From contig NZ_CP022685.1 in the NCBI RefSeq assembly GCF_002556545.1, positions 6,054,001-6,118,000 of the forward strand: a stretch of DNA of 64,000 nt, written 5' to 3'. The position numbers and the translations under genes were made by a program. The notes below the pieces were generated by a model. The model was not told the DNA's origin, did not search any database, and worked only from the letters and a program-made list of their open reading frames with translations. Source of the stretch: Streptomyces formicae (lineage in GTDB: Bacteria > Actinomycetota > Actinomycetes > Streptomycetales > Streptomycetaceae). This document shows positions 1 through 8,987 of this stretch, piece after piece (within the stretch, counting starts at the first letter, position 1; each line of letters starts with the position of its first letter).

Positions 1-1830
1 GCCGGGGGCTCGCTGGCCTCCGGCGGCGGCGCGGGTGCCCGCCGTGCGGCCGGTGACTCGCTCGGTTCCGGTTCGGCTTTCGCCACGGGTGCGTCGCAGG
101 CTTCGTCCGGTGGCGTCGGCGGTGCGTCGGCCGGTGCGGGTGGCGCGGCGGCCGAGGAGAAGACCAGCGACTGGTTCGCGCCGCGCAAGTCCGCGCCGCG
201 CGGCGGCGAGGGCGCGCCGGGCACGGGCGCGGGCCCGTCGGCCAACGGCGGCTCCCCGGGCGCCGGTTCGGGGGCTTCCGGCGCGGGCGGCTCGGGTGCC
301 TACGACGTGTCCGGCGCGGTGGCGTCGGGCCCCCTCGGCGCCGGTGCCCCGCAGGGCGGTGACCCGACGCGCGGCGACCTGCCGTACTTCTCCGGCGGCG
401 CGGACGACTTCCGCGGTCAGGGCGCGCGCGGTCCCGCGGGCCCGACGGGCGGTCCGGTGACCGGCGACAGCCCGCTGGGGCCGCCCACGCCCCCGGGAGG
501 CCCCACGGGCCCCGGCGGGCCCCAGGGCGCCGCCAACTCGGCGGGCAGGACGCCCCGTTCCGGCGGCATGAGTGACGACACCGCGATCCTGACGCCGCAG
601 AAGGCGGGGCCCGTCTCGCCGCCGCCCGGCGGCCCGCGTCCGCCCGCCTCTGGCGGTCCCGAATCCCTGCCCGGCGGCCCCGGCGCGCCCACGCCCGGCG
701 GCAATGTCTCCGGCGAGACGCTGACCAGCGGCATCCCCGTCGTACCGCCCGCCCAGGACACCTCCCCGTTCGCGCCGGGCGCGCAGGCGGACGGGCCGGG
801 CGCGCACACCCCGCCGAAGCTGCCCGAGCCGGTCCGCTCGGACGTGCCGCCCGCCGCGCCCGCGGCGAAGAAGGCGAAGAAGAAGGGCCGCAGCAAGCTG
901 GTCCTCGTCGTGGTCGCCGCGGTCGTCGTGGGTTGCGGGGCGTACGGCGCGGGGCTCTTGATGAACCACGCCGACGTACCGAAGGGCACCACGGTGCTCG
1001 GCGTCGACATCGGCGGCGGCACCCGCGACGAGGCCGTCAAGAAGCTCGACGCGGCGCTCGGCGAGCGCGTGACCAAACCCCTGAAGCTGTCGGTGGCGGG
1101 CACGCCCGTCACCCTCAAGCCGGACCAGGCGGGGCTGACCCTGGACAGCCAGTCGACCGTCCGCGAGGCCGCGGGCAGCGACTACAACCCCGTCTCGGTG
1201 GTCGGCTCGCTGTTCGGCGGCGAGCGGGTCGTCGAACCGGTCATGCCCGTCGACGAGGAGAAGCTGGCGGCCGCCCTGGAGCGCGCCGCGGGCGGCTCGG
1301 GCTCGGCGAAGGAGGGCACGGTCAAGTTCGTGCCCGGCAAGGCCGTCCCCGTCTACGGCAAGGTCGGCAAGGGCATCGACGCGGGCGCCTCGGCGACCGC
1401 CGTCGCGCAGGCCTACAAGAAGCAGGTCGAGACCGGCAGCGCGGGCACCGTCCAGGTCCCGGTCACCACGCGCAAGCCGACGGTCGCCAAGGCCGAGGTC
1501 GACAAGTTCATGACCACCTTCGCCAAGCCCGCGATGTCCGCCAACGTCACGATCTCGGCGGGCGGCAAGTCGATCCCGTTCGGCCCGGCGAAGTCGCTGC
1601 CGAAGATCCTGGAGACGAAGGTCCTCAAGGACGGCACGCTCCAGCCGCACTACGACCTCGAAGAGCTCAAGAAGCTCTACGGCAACGTCTTCGACGGCGT
1701 GCTGATCCAGCGCGGCAACGGCGACAAGACGCCGGTCCAGCCGACCGACGTGGCCCAGGCGATGGGCAAGGCGCTGCTCGGCAAGACGCCCGCCGAGCGG
1801 GTCGGCGTCATCGAGACGAACGCGAGCTAG
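1..1830 (+). CDS. Membrane-anchored peptidoglycan-binding-domain protein (5' end outside window)
   Basis: The frame is open from base 1, so the true start lies upstream and 609 codons are visible. About 290 residues of Gly/Pro/Ala-rich, low-complexity and presumably cytoplasmic sequence come first. A basic patch (AAKKAKKKGRSK) and one transmembrane helix follow near residues 299-321. The exported remainder looks like the PG_binding_4 domain found in YoaR/VanW-type wall proteins (VLGVDIGGGTRDEAVKKLD near residue 330), with a further copy-like region before the C-terminus. The single-pass topology suggests a wall-associated protein with a long disordered cytoplasmic tail. Substrate and role are inferred only. 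No enzyme motif is visible. Confidence 0.8.
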   Translation, partial: AGGSLASGGGAGARRAAGDSLGSGSAFATGASQASSGGVGGASAGAGGAAAEEKTSDWFAPRKSAPRGGEGAPGTGAGPSANGGSPGAGSGASGAGGSGAYDVSGAVASGPLGAGAPQGGDPTRGDLPYFSGGADDFRGQGARGPAGPTGGPVTGDSPLGPPTPPGGPTGPGGPQGAANSAGRTPRSGGMSDDTAILTPQKAGPVSPPPGGPRPPASGGPESLPGGPGAPTPGGNVSGETLTSGIPVVPPAQDTSPFAPGAQADGPGAHTPPKLPEPVRSDVPPAAPAAKKAKKKGRSKLVLVVVAAVVVGCGAYGAGLLMNHADVPKGTTVLGVDIGGGTRDEAVKKLDAALGERVTKPLKLSVAGTPVTLKPDQAGLTLDSQSTVREAAGSDYNPVSVVGSLFGGERVVEPVMPVDEEKLAAALERAAGGSGSAKEGTVKFVPGKAVPVYGKVGKGIDAGASATAVAQAYKKQVETGSAGTVQVPVTTRKPTVAKAEVDKFMTTFAKPAMSANVTISAGGKSIPFGPAKSLPKILETKVLKDGTLQPHYDLEELKKLYGNVFDGVLIQRGNGDKTPVQPTDVAQAMGKALLGKTPAERVGVIETNAS

Positions 1831-1842
1831 CCGCCGCCCGAC

Positions 1843-1874
1843 GACTCCGGCATGACAGATGTCATGCCGGAGTC
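1843..1874. promoter_or_regulatory. Perfect palindrome (15-bp arms, 2-bp centre), candidate operator
   Basis: Arms GACTCCGGCATGACA and TGTCATGCCGGAGTC flank a central GA. The inner part reads CATGACA-GA-TGTCATG. It starts 12 bp after the stop of the upstream gene and ends about 50 bp before the ABC/two-component operon. It could be the operator of that operon's own LuxR-type regulator (inference) or a compact terminator of the upstream gene. No T-run follows. Confidence 0.6.
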
Positions 1875-1925
1875 ACCACAGTCGACACTGCCGCCCCCAC
1901 CTGCGCCTTCGCGACGATGGACGGC

Positions 1926-2885
1926 ATGACGACGACCTCAGCGGCGAACGGCGCCCCGGCCGTGAGCTTCGAACGGGTGACCAAGAGCTACGGCGACGTG
2001 CGCGCCGTGGACGCCCTCACCCTCGACCTCCGCCCCGGCGAGACCGTGGCCCTGCTCGGCCCGAACGGCGCGGGCAAGTCCTCCACCCTCGACCTGCTGC
2101 TCGGCCTGCGGCAGCCGGACAGCGGCACCGTGCGGGTCTTCGGCACGAGCCCGCGCGAGGCGATCACCGCGGGCCGGGTCGGCGCCATGCTGCAGAGCGG
2201 CGGCCTGATGGACGAGGTCACCGTCGCGGAACTGGTGCGGCTCGCCTGCGCGCTGCACCCGCGGCCCCACCGGGTGAGCGACGTGCTCGCCCACGCGGGC
2301 ATCACGCAGATCGCCGACCGCAAGGTCAACAAGCTCTCCGGCGGCCAGGAGCAGCGGGTGCGCTTCGCGCTCGCCACGGCGGGCGAGAACGACCTGATCG
2401 TCCTGGACGAGCCGACCACCGGCATGGACGTCACCGCCCGCCAGGCGTTCTGGGCGACCATGCGGGACCAGGCCGAACAGGGCCGCGCGGTCCTCTTCGC
2501 CACGCACTACCTGGAAGAGGCCGACGCGATCGCCGACCGCGTCCTGGTGCTGCACCGCGGCCGTCTCCTCGCGGACGGCACCGCCGCCGAGATCAAGGCG
2601 AAGGCGGGCGCCCGGAAGGTCTCCTTCGACCTGGAGGGCCGGGAGGGCCGGGAGGGGCTCGCGGGCATCGACGAGGCGCTCACGGCCGAGCTGCGCGCGC
2701 TGCCGTTCCTGACCACGATCGACGTCTCGGGCCACACGGTCCGCCTCCAGTCGACCGACGCCGACGCCACCGTGCACGCGCTGTACGGGCTCGGCGTCTA
2801 CCCCCGCAACCTGGAGGTCGCGGGACTCGGCCTCGAACAGGCCTTCGTGGCGATCACCGAGGCCGAGGAGGCCAGGACCCGATGA
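1926..2885 (+). CDS. ABC transporter ATP-binding protein (ABC-2 / drug-export type)
   Basis: A 319-aa ATPase that would power the membrane protein encoded next. Walker A GPNGAGKS is at residues 45-52, the signature LSGGQEQ near 136, Walker B LIVLDEPT near 160, followed by the DrrA/CcmA-style phrase ATHYLEEAD. An extra C-terminal domain of about 90 residues fits the daunorubicin-resistance ATPase family. An in-frame ATG also exists at 1917; neither start has a strong Shine-Dalgarno. The stop overlaps the permease start (ATGA), and kinase and regulator genes follow with the same overlaps, so all four are probably one transcript. Substrate unknown; export of an antibiotic or lipid is typical of such systems. 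Confidence 0.9.
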   Translation: MTTTSAANGAPAVSFERVTKSYGDVRAVDALTLDLRPGETVALLGPNGAGKSSTLDLLLGLRQPDSGTVRVFGTSPREAITAGRVGAMLQSGGLMDEVTVAELVRLACALHPRPHRVSDVLAHAGITQIADRKVNKLSGGQEQRVRFALATAGENDLIVLDEPTTGMDVTARQAFWATMRDQAEQGRAVLFATHYLEEADAIADRVLVLHRGRLLADGTAAEIKAKAGARKVSFDLEGREGREGLAGIDEALTAELRALPFLTTIDVSGHTVRLQSTDADATVHALYGLGVYPRNLEVAGLGLEQAFVAITEAEEARTR

Positions 2886-3649
2886 CGTACCCGACGTACT
2901 CCTTCGCCTCGCGCGCGCTCGTCAAGCTGGAGATCACCCGCGCCCTGCGCAACCGCAAGTTCCTGTTCTTCTCGGTGATCTACCCGTCGCTGCTCTTCCT
3001 GATCATCGCGGGCGGCCAGTCCGCGACCACGAAGGTCGAGGGGACGGGCCTGAACCTGCCCGCCTTCTTCATGGTGTCCATGGCGTCCTTCGGCGCCCTC
3101 ACCGCCGTCCTGATGGGCAACAGCGAGCGCATCGCCAAGGAGCGCGAGAACGGCTGGGTGCGGCAGCTGCGCCTGACCTCGCTGCCGGGGCACGGCTACG
3201 TCCTGGCGAAGACCGCCAGCGCGGCCGTGGTGAGCCTGCCGTCCATCGTCGTGGTCTTCGTGGTCGCCGCGGCCGTCAAGGACGTCCGCTTCGACGCCTG
3301 GCAGTGGCTGGCCCTGACCGGCGCGATCTGGGCGGGCAGCCTCTGCTTCGCCGCGCTCGGCGTGGCGATCGGCTATCTCGCGTCCGGTGACGCGGTGCGC
3401 CCGATCACGATGATCGTCTACTTCGGGCTCTCCGTGCTCGGCGGCCTGTGGATGCCGACGACGACCTTCCCCGGGTGGCTCCAGGACATCGCGTCCTGGC
3501 TGCCCACCCACGCGTACGCTGCCCTCGGACAGGCCATCGAACTGGGCAACGCCCCGCATGCGAAGGACGTCACGCTCCTCGTCGCCTACTTCCTCCTCTT
3601 CGCGGGCGGCGCGGCGTGGCTGTACCGGAAGGACACACTGAAGGCGTGA
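2882..3649 (+). CDS. ABC-2 type transporter permease
   Basis: A 255-aa integral membrane protein with about six hydrophobic helices. The first starts near residue 25 after RNRKFLFFSVIYPS, and later ones include LTAVLMGNSERIAKERENG, a typical ABC-2 cytoplasmic loop. It overlaps the ATPase gene by 4 bp upstream and the kinase gene by 4 bp downstream. Together with the ATPase it forms a two-component exporter. Physical linkage to a NarL-type kinase/regulator pair is common where the sensor monitors the cargo or membrane state. The substrate cannot be read from sequence. Confidence 0.9.
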   Translation: MTYPTYSFASRALVKLEITRALRNRKFLFFSVIYPSLLFLIIAGGQSATTKVEGTGLNLPAFFMVSMASFGALTAVLMGNSERIAKERENGWVRQLRLTSLPGHGYVLAKTASAAVVSLPSIVVVFVVAAAVKDVRFDAWQWLALTGAIWAGSLCFAALGVAIGYLASGDAVRPITMIVYFGLSVLGGLWMPTTTFPGWLQDIASWLPTHAYAALGQAIELGNAPHAKDVTLLVAYFLLFAGGAAWLYRKDTLKA

Positions 3650-4842
3650 GCGAGAACGACGCTGTGGGCAACGAGCTGCACCCCGTGTACACGTTCGGGC
3701 GACCGCCCCAGGGCCGCCGTCAGTTCCTGACGAAGGCGGCCTGGATCGGCGTCTGGCTGGTCTTCCTGAGCTCCCCGATGAAGGACCTGGCCGACGGCCA
3801 CCACACGACGCCCGCCACGGTGTTCGGCTGGCTCGGCCTCGCGGTCTTCGTGGTCTGCTACCTGACCCTGGTCTTCCGCTACACCACCAGGATCCTCCAG
3901 TGGGCCCCCGTCATCGGCTCGTTCACGGCGCTCGTCGTCCTCGCCGCGGTCCTCGCGCTCTGCTTCGGCGACCAGTGGCTCGGTCTCTTCGTGTACGTCG
4001 CGGTCTCCGCGGGCGCGGTCCTGCCGGTGCGGTACGCGCTGTGGGTCATCCCCGCGGTCACCCTCCTGATGATCCTGGTGGGCCTGCGCGACGACGGTCT
4101 CGGCGACCTGATCACCAACCTCGGGGTGATCACCCTCCTGGTCGGCTTCGCGATGTCCGGCGTGCGCGAGCTGATCCGTACGACGATCCAGCTCCGCCAG
4201 GCCCGCGCCACCGTCGCCCAACTCGCCGCCAACGAGGAGCGGCTGCGGCTCGCCAGGGACCTGCACGACCTGCTCGGCCACTCGCTCTCGCTGATCACGC
4301 TCAAGAGCGAGCTGGCCGGGCGGATGCTCCCCACCGACCCCGACAAGGCCGCGCAGCAGGTCGCCGACATCGAACAGGTCAGCCGCCAGGCCCTGGTGGA
4401 CGTCCGCGAGGCGGTCTCCGGCTACCGGCGGCGCACCCTGGCGGGCGAGCTCGCGGGGGCGCGCACGGCGCTCACCGCCGCGGGCGTCGAGGCCGACGTG
4501 CCCCTGGACGCGCCCGCCGAACTGCCGGACGAGGAGGGCGAGGCGGCGCTCGCCTGGGCGCTGCGGGAGGCCGTGACCAACGTCGTACGGCACAGTGGCG
4601 CCCGGCGGTGCACGGTGACGTTCACCGCCCGGCAGACGCTCGCGGGGCGGCGCCTGGAACTGTGCGTGGAGGACGACGGTTCGGGTGGCTCGGGCGCCGC
4701 GCCGGGCAACGGCCTCACGGGCCTCGCCGAGCGCGTCCAGGCCGTCGGGGGAGACCTGGAGAAGGGCCCCGCGGCCCGCCACGGCTTCCGTCTCACCGTC
4801 CGCGTGCCGCTCGCCGACGCGGCCGTAGGATCCCCCTCATGA
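3646..4842 (+). CDS. Two-component sensor histidine kinase, NarL/DesK family
   Basis: A 398-aa membrane kinase with a GTG start overlapping the permease stop. About five transmembrane helices occupy residues 30-165, with no large extracellular sensor loop, as in DesK-type intramembrane sensors. A short coiled segment then leads to the HisKA_3 box RDLHDLLGH with the phospho-acceptor His at about residue 207. The ATPase N box EAVTNVVRHSGA is near 308 and the G box NGLTGLAERV near 355. It should phosphorylate the response regulator encoded 4 bp downstream. The intramembrane architecture suggests it senses membrane stress or an ABC substrate rather than a soluble ligand (inference). Confidence 0.92.
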   Translation: MSENDAVGNELHPVYTFGRPPQGRRQFLTKAAWIGVWLVFLSSPMKDLADGHHTTPATVFGWLGLAVFVVCYLTLVFRYTTRILQWAPVIGSFTALVVLAAVLALCFGDQWLGLFVYVAVSAGAVLPVRYALWVIPAVTLLMILVGLRDDGLGDLITNLGVITLLVGFAMSGVRELIRTTIQLRQARATVAQLAANEERLRLARDLHDLLGHSLSLITLKSELAGRMLPTDPDKAAQQVADIEQVSRQALVDVREAVSGYRRRTLAGELAGARTALTAAGVEADVPLDAPAELPDEEGEAALAWALREAVTNVVRHSGARRCTVTFTARQTLAGRRLELCVEDDGSGGSGAAPGNGLTGLAERVQAVGGDLEKGPAARHGFRLTVRVPLADAAVGSPS

Positions 4843-5498
4843 GCAGCGTGAACAGCGGGAGCAGCGGCACGGACGGCAGCGGTGCGGGCGGCGTCATCAA
4901 GGTGCTGCTCGCCGAGGACCAGTCGATGGTCAGGGAGGCACTCGCCGCCCTGCTCGGGCTCGAACCGGACATCGAGGTCGTCGCCCAGGTGTCCCGAGGC
5001 GACGAGGTGCTCGCCGCGGCCCGCTCGCACGACGTGCACGTGGCGCTGCTCGACATCGAGATGCCGGGGTGCACGGGCATCGAGGCGGCGGCTCAACTGC
5101 ACGCCGAGTTCCCCGAGTTGAAGGTGGTCATCCTCACCACGTTCGGGCGGCCCGGCTATCTGCGCAGCGCCATGGAGTCCGGCGCCGACGCGTTCCTGGT
5201 CAAGGACGCGCCCGCGGCCCAGCTCGCCGCCGCGGTGCGCAAGGTCCTCGCGGGGGAGCGGGTCATCGACCCGACGCTGGCCGCCGCGGCCCTCGCCGGG
5301 GGTGCGAACCCGCTCACCGACCGCGAGCGCGAGGTGCTTCGCGCGGCCGCCGACGGCGCCACCAACGCCGAACTGGCCAAGGAGCTGCACCTCTCGCAGG
5401 GCACGGTCCGCAACTACCTCTCGACGGCGATCCAGAAGCTGGCCGTGCGCAACCGCGCCGAGGCGGTCAAGGTCGCACGGGACAAGGGCTGGCTCTGA
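4839..5498 (+). CDS. LuxR/NarL-family response regulator
   Basis: A 219-aa regulator. The receiver domain (about residues 20-135) has the acidic pocket AEDQ and the phospho-accepting Asp at residue 72 in LLDIEMPG. Thr in ILTTF and Lys in LVKDA complete the active site. The LuxR helix-turn-helix at about 155-215 has LTDREREVL and SQGTVRNYLSTAIQKL. It overlaps the kinase gene by 4 bp (ATGA) and is the last gene of the unit. The 32-bp palindrome at 1843-1874 is a plausible binding site, since NarL-type dimers bind inverted repeats. That link is inference. Confidence 0.93.
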   Translation: MSSVNSGSSGTDGSGAGGVIKVLLAEDQSMVREALAALLGLEPDIEVVAQVSRGDEVLAAARSHDVHVALLDIEMPGCTGIEAAAQLHAEFPELKVVILTTFGRPGYLRSAMESGADAFLVKDAPAAQLAAAVRKVLAGERVIDPTLAAAALAGGANPLTDREREVLRAAADGATNAELAKELHLSQGTVRNYLSTAIQKLAVRNRAEAVKVARDKGWL

Positions 5499-5528
5499 GC
5501 CCCGGCGCCGACCCCCGGGCATGAGAGG

Positions 5529-6383
5529 TCAGTTCAGCATCGCCCGGGCCCCGTGCGCCTGCCGCCTGGCCCGGTCCGCCGCCGCCGCGTCCTCCGCGGC
5601 GACGGCGTCCGCGTAGGTGTCGAGCTCCCGCGCGCCCGTGAGGTAATCCCCTCGCTGCACCAGGAGTTCGGCGCGTTCGTAGTGCAGCCGGGCGGGCGGC
5701 GCGGGCAGCAGCAGCGAGAGGTCGATCGCCCACAGGGAGACCTCGGAGCGTTCGGGCCGGGGCGCCGCCCAGGCGCGGACGTTGTTCAGGATCCGCCGCA
5801 CGATGTCCAGGGTCCCCGCGGGCCGCAGCATCGACGGCACGAGCGGCGCCCCGGTGGCCGCGGCGACGAGCAGCTCCGCGTCCGTCGCGGTCAGCACGCG
5901 GCCGCCGGAGAAGGCGTCGGCGAGCACCTGGTCGTCCCCGCCCCCGAAGCCGACCACGAAGTGTCCCGGCAGCGCCACGCCGTGCACCGGGGCGCCCGCG
6001 CGCCGCGCCACCTCCATCCACAGCACCGAGAGCAGGATCGGCAGCCCCCTGCGGCGTCTGAGCACCTCGTGCAGGAGGGAGGACTCCAGACGCTGGTAGA
6101 CGCCGGGCCCGCCCTTGAACCCGTAGCGCTGGCCCAGGAGTTCGGCCGTGGCGAGGGCCCAGGAGCGGGCGGCTTCGGCTGCCGCGGCCCCGCGCGCGGA
6201 CGCGGCCCGGGCGACCTGCGCGGCGAGGCGGTCGATCAGGCGCCGCGCCATGTCGAGGTCCGTCGTGTCGAGCGTGGGGTCCGCCTCCGTGCCGATCAGC
6301 AGACAGAGCAGCGCGAGATCGGGCCGCTCGGACCCGGCCTCGTCCGCGAACAGGCGCCGCCACCGGGCGGTTCGGGGGTGCAT
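5529..6383 (-). CDS. SirB1-type transglutaminase-fold protein, paralogue 1
   Basis: A 284-aa protein of the SirB1 N-terminal (transglutaminase-like) family. Family landmarks are QRLESSLLHEVLRRRRGLPI, then WMEVARRAGAPVHGVALPGHF and a C-terminal helical (TPR-like) part ending RARAMLN-style. The usual transglutaminase Cys is not evident, as in most SirB1 proteins, so enzymatic activity is doubtful. The ATG at 6383 is preceded by AGGGACGT. A close paralogue begins 67 bp further upstream on the same strand. It converges on the response regulator gene with about 30 bp between stops. Role unknown. Confidence 0.8.
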   Translation of the reverse strand: MHPRTARWRRLFADEAGSERPDLALLCLLIGTEADPTLDTTDLDMARRLIDRLAAQVARAASARGAAAAEAARSWALATAELLGQRYGFKGGPGVYQRLESSLLHEVLRRRRGLPILLSVLWMEVARRAGAPVHGVALPGHFVVGFGGGDDQVLADAFSGGRVLTATDAELLVAAATGAPLVPSMLRPAGTLDIVRRILNNVRAWAAPRPERSEVSLWAIDLSLLLPAPPARLHYERAELLVQRGDYLTGARELDTYADAVAAEDAAAADRARRQAHGARAMLN

Positions 6384-6450
6384 ACGTCCCTGGTGCCCGG
6401 TCGGGCCGATCGATACGTCCGTCCGGGGCCGACCTGGCCGTGTCCGTACG

Positions 6451-7281
6451 TCAGTTGAGCATCGCGCGGGCGGCCCGCGCCTGGTGCCTGACCCGCTCCG
6501 CGGTGGTCGGCTCGACCGTCGTCACCACGTCGGCGTACTCGTCGAGCGCCTCCGCGCCGCCCAGGAAGTCACCGCGCTGGACGAGGAGTTGGGCCCGCTC
6601 GTAGCGCAGTCTCGCCGGGTGCGAGGGCAGCAGCAGGGAGAGTTCGAGGGCCCACAGCGCGACGTCGGAGCGCTCGGGGCGGGCGGCGGCCCAGGCGCGG
6701 ATGTTGTTGAGGATGCGCTGGACGATGTTCAGCGGATCGGCGGGCGTCAGCATCGAGGGCTGGATCCCGCCGCCCGTCGTACCGGCCACCAGGAGTTCCG
6801 CGTCCGCGCCGGTCAACAGGCGTCCGCCGTCGAAGGGGTCGGCGAGCACCTGGTCGTCCTTGGGGCCGAAGCCGACGACGAAATGGCCCGGCAGGCCCAC
6901 CCCGTACACGGGGGCGCCCGCGCGCCGCGCCACCTCCATCCACACCACGGACAGCAGGATCGGCAGCCCCCTGCGGCGCCGCAGCACCTCGTGCAGGAGC
7001 GAGGACTCCAGGCGCTGGTAGTCGCCCGGTGTTCCCTCGAACCCGCACTGTCCGCCCAGGAGTTCGGCGAGCGCGGTCGCCCACGCCCGCGGGCCGCCGG
7101 GCCGGAAGGGCAGGAGGCCCGCGAGGCGGTCCAGTTCGATCTCGGCGGCGTCGATGCCCGCCTCGTCGAGGGCGGGATCCGCCTCCGCGCCGATCAGCAG
7201 GCACAGCGGCGCGAGACCGGGCCGTTCGGACCGTGCCTCTTCGGCGAACCGCCGCCGCCATTCGCCGGACTCCGCGTGCAT
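6451..7281 (-). CDS. SirB1-type transglutaminase-fold protein, paralogue 2
   Basis: A 276-aa paralogue of the gene just downstream. The stretch from DYQRLESSLLHEV through ARRAGAPVYGVGLPGHFVVGFG is nearly identical, and both proteins end in ARAMLN. I take the ATG at 7281 (Met-His-Ala-Glu) because it has GAGG 6 bp upstream and matches the Met-His start of paralogue 1. A longer frame to 7473 would run into the GNAT gene; an ATG at 7299 is the other candidate. Tandem arrangement on one strand implies local duplication and probable co-transcription. Function unknown. Confidence 0.8.
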   Translation of the reverse strand: MHAESGEWRRRFAEEARSERPGLAPLCLLIGAEADPALDEAGIDAAEIELDRLAGLLPFRPGGPRAWATALAELLGGQCGFEGTPGDYQRLESSLLHEVLRRRRGLPILLSVVWMEVARRAGAPVYGVGLPGHFVVGFGPKDDQVLADPFDGGRLLTGADAELLVAGTTGGGIQPSMLTPADPLNIVQRILNNIRAWAAARPERSDVALWALELSLLLPSHPARLRYERAQLLVQRGDFLGGAEALDEYADVVTTVEPTTAERVRHQARAARAMLN

Positions 7282-7396
7282 ACGTGCCTCGTGTCTCATG
7301 CCCTCGACGGGCGCTGTTTCCCGTGCCGTGCTCTCGTGCAGTGTGCCGCTCGCCCGCGCGTCTCCCGCCCGCGAGCCCCCGTCCCGCCGGGACCGC

Positions 7397-8428
7397 TCAG
7401 GCGGCCCCGTACCGGTAGTGGTGGTACGCGTGATGCGCCGCGAAGCCCATCTCGCCGTACAGCGCCCGCGCACCGTCGTTGTCGTCCTCCACCTGCAGCC
7501 AGGCCGCCGACGCGCCCTCCGCGAGGGCCTGCCGCGACAGCGCGGTCATCACCGCGGTGGCGAGTCCCTGCCGCCGGTGCTCCGGGTCCACCTCGACCGC
7601 CATGAAACCGGCCCAGCGCCCGTCCACCACGCACCGCCCGATGGCGGCCGGCGATTCCCCGCTCCCGGGCACGGAAGCGAACCACACCGAGGGCCCGCTC
7701 GCCAGCACCTTGAGCACATGCGGTCCGGGAACCCCGAACCGCTTGTACCGCCGCAGCCACGCCTCGTCATAGGACCGGGAGAGTTCCACGCGCGACACGT
7801 CCGCGTCCAGGTCCCCGACCGGGGCGAGTCCGCCGATGTGCAACCGGGCGCTCACCTCGCGCTCCCAGCCGCGTGCCGCCAGCTCGGCGCAGAGCAGCTC
7901 CTGCGTGCCCTCGGCGCCCGTCGCGGTCTGCACGTAGGCGGGCAGCTCCCGGGCCGCGTACCAGTCGCGCACCTGCCGCAGGGCCTCGTCAAGGGGTCGG
8001 CCCGGATCGCCGAGCGGCAGCACCGAGTTGGCCCGCCGGGTGAACCCCGACGCCGCCCGCAGCTCCCACGCGCCGAGCCGCTCGCTCTCCACCGGCTGCC
8101 AGGCCCGCGCGCTGACCCGCGCCAGCTCCTCGTACGAGGCGGCGGGGCCCCGCCTGCGGGCCGGGGCGGCGGGGACGACCTTGCCCGCGACGAGGGATCG
8201 CTCGTCGATCCTGACGCTTTCCCCGTCGCGTCGTGTGATGAGCACCACACCGTCGTTCCACGATGTGAGAACGCCCACCGTGTCGGTGAACTTCCCGGCA
8301 GGCTCAAGGGCCTCGCTCACGCGTCGAACAGAGACGCGTTTACCCACGTCAGCAGGGGTGATTCGGACCTCAAGCCGTCCGCCCGCAGTGAATTCCACAG
8401 CTCTGTACGCCCCTCCTGTTCGGATCAT
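7397..8428 (-). CDS. GNAT-family N-acetyltransferase with extra N-terminal domain
   Basis: A 343-aa protein. The C-terminal acetyltransferase fold shows the acetyl-CoA loop VDPEHRRQGLATAVM followed by LQVEDDNDGARALYGEMGF, the usual GNAT motif A/B signature. About 100 residues at the N-terminus (VEFTAGGRLEVRI onwards) form a small beta-rich domain of unknown role seen in Streptomyces homologues. The ATG at 8428 was preferred; the frame continues to 8515 but the extra residues are basic and unconserved in character. It is divergent from the ferredoxin gene, with about 110 bp between. Substrate unknown. Confidence 0.82.
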   Translation of the reverse strand: MIRTGGAYRAVEFTAGGRLEVRITPADVGKRVSVRRVSEALEPAGKFTDTVGVLTSWNDGVVLITRRDGESVRIDERSLVAGKVVPAAPARRRGPAASYEELARVSARAWQPVESERLGAWELRAASGFTRRANSVLPLGDPGRPLDEALRQVRDWYAARELPAYVQTATGAEGTQELLCAELAARGWEREVSARLHIGGLAPVGDLDADVSRVELSRSYDEAWLRRYKRFGVPGPHVLKVLASGPSVWFASVPGSGESPAAIGRCVVDGRWAGFMAVEVDPEHRRQGLATAVMTALSRQALAEGASAAWLQVEDDNDGARALYGEMGFAAHHAYHHYRYGAA

Positions 8429-8541
8429 GCCCGGGAACGGAGATACTAGGGGCGGGCATCGACGACGCCGCGCTCCCGCGCGCCAGGCGAGCGGAGCCTG
8501 AAGACGGCCCGCCAACGCCCGTATCGAGGAGGAACGACAGC

Positions 8542-8862
8542 GTGACCTACGTCATCGCGCAGCCTTGTGTCGACGTCAAGGACAAGGCGTGCATCGAGGA
8601 GTGCCCGGTCGACTGCATTTACGAGGGCTCCAGGTCCTTGTACATCCACCCGGACGAATGCGTCGACTGTGGAGCCTGCGAACCGGTCTGCCCGGTCGAG
8701 GCGATCTTCTACGAGGACGACACTCCTGAGGAGTGGAAGGACTACTACAAGGCGAACGTCGAGTTCTTCGACGAGCTCGGTTCGCCCGGTGGCGCGAGCA
8801 AGCTCGGCCTGATCGAGCGCGACCACGCCTTCATCGCCGCCCTGCCGCCGCAGAACCAGTAA
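8542..8862 (+). CDS. fdxA: 7Fe ferredoxin FdxA
   Basis: A 106-aa small acidic electron carrier. The first cluster ligands are Cys9, Cys17 and Cys21 with CPVDC; the second set is ECVDCGACEPVCP (Cys40, 43, 46, 50). This is the pattern of the 3Fe-4S/4Fe-4S ferredoxins of actinobacteria. Length and the C-terminal helix (EEWKDYYKANVEFFDELG) are standard for the family. The GTG start is preceded by GAGGAGG about 10 bp away. A strong hairpin follows the stop, so it is probably monocistronic. Redox partner unknown from this context. Confidence 0.95.
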   Translation: MTYVIAQPCVDVKDKACIEECPVDCIYEGSRSLYIHPDECVDCGACEPVCPVEAIFYEDDTPEEWKDYYKANVEFFDELGSPGGASKLGLIERDHAFIAALPPQNQ

Positions 8863-8879
8863 CGGCAGTCAGAGCGCCG

Positions 8880-8919
8880 CCCCGGTCCCGTACGGCACGT
8901 CCGCCGTACGGGACCGGGG
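8880..8919 (+). terminator. Intrinsic terminator after fdxA
   Basis: A 16-bp perfect stem (CCCCGGTCCCGTACGG with its complement) and an 8-bp loop, 18 bp after the ferredoxin stop. No U-tract, as is usual in Streptomyces. Confidence 0.85.
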
Positions 8920-8987
8920 CATTTGCACAGCGACGCGTCGCGTCGTACAAGCGCCGCACGCACCACACGCATTACGGGAGTCACCAC

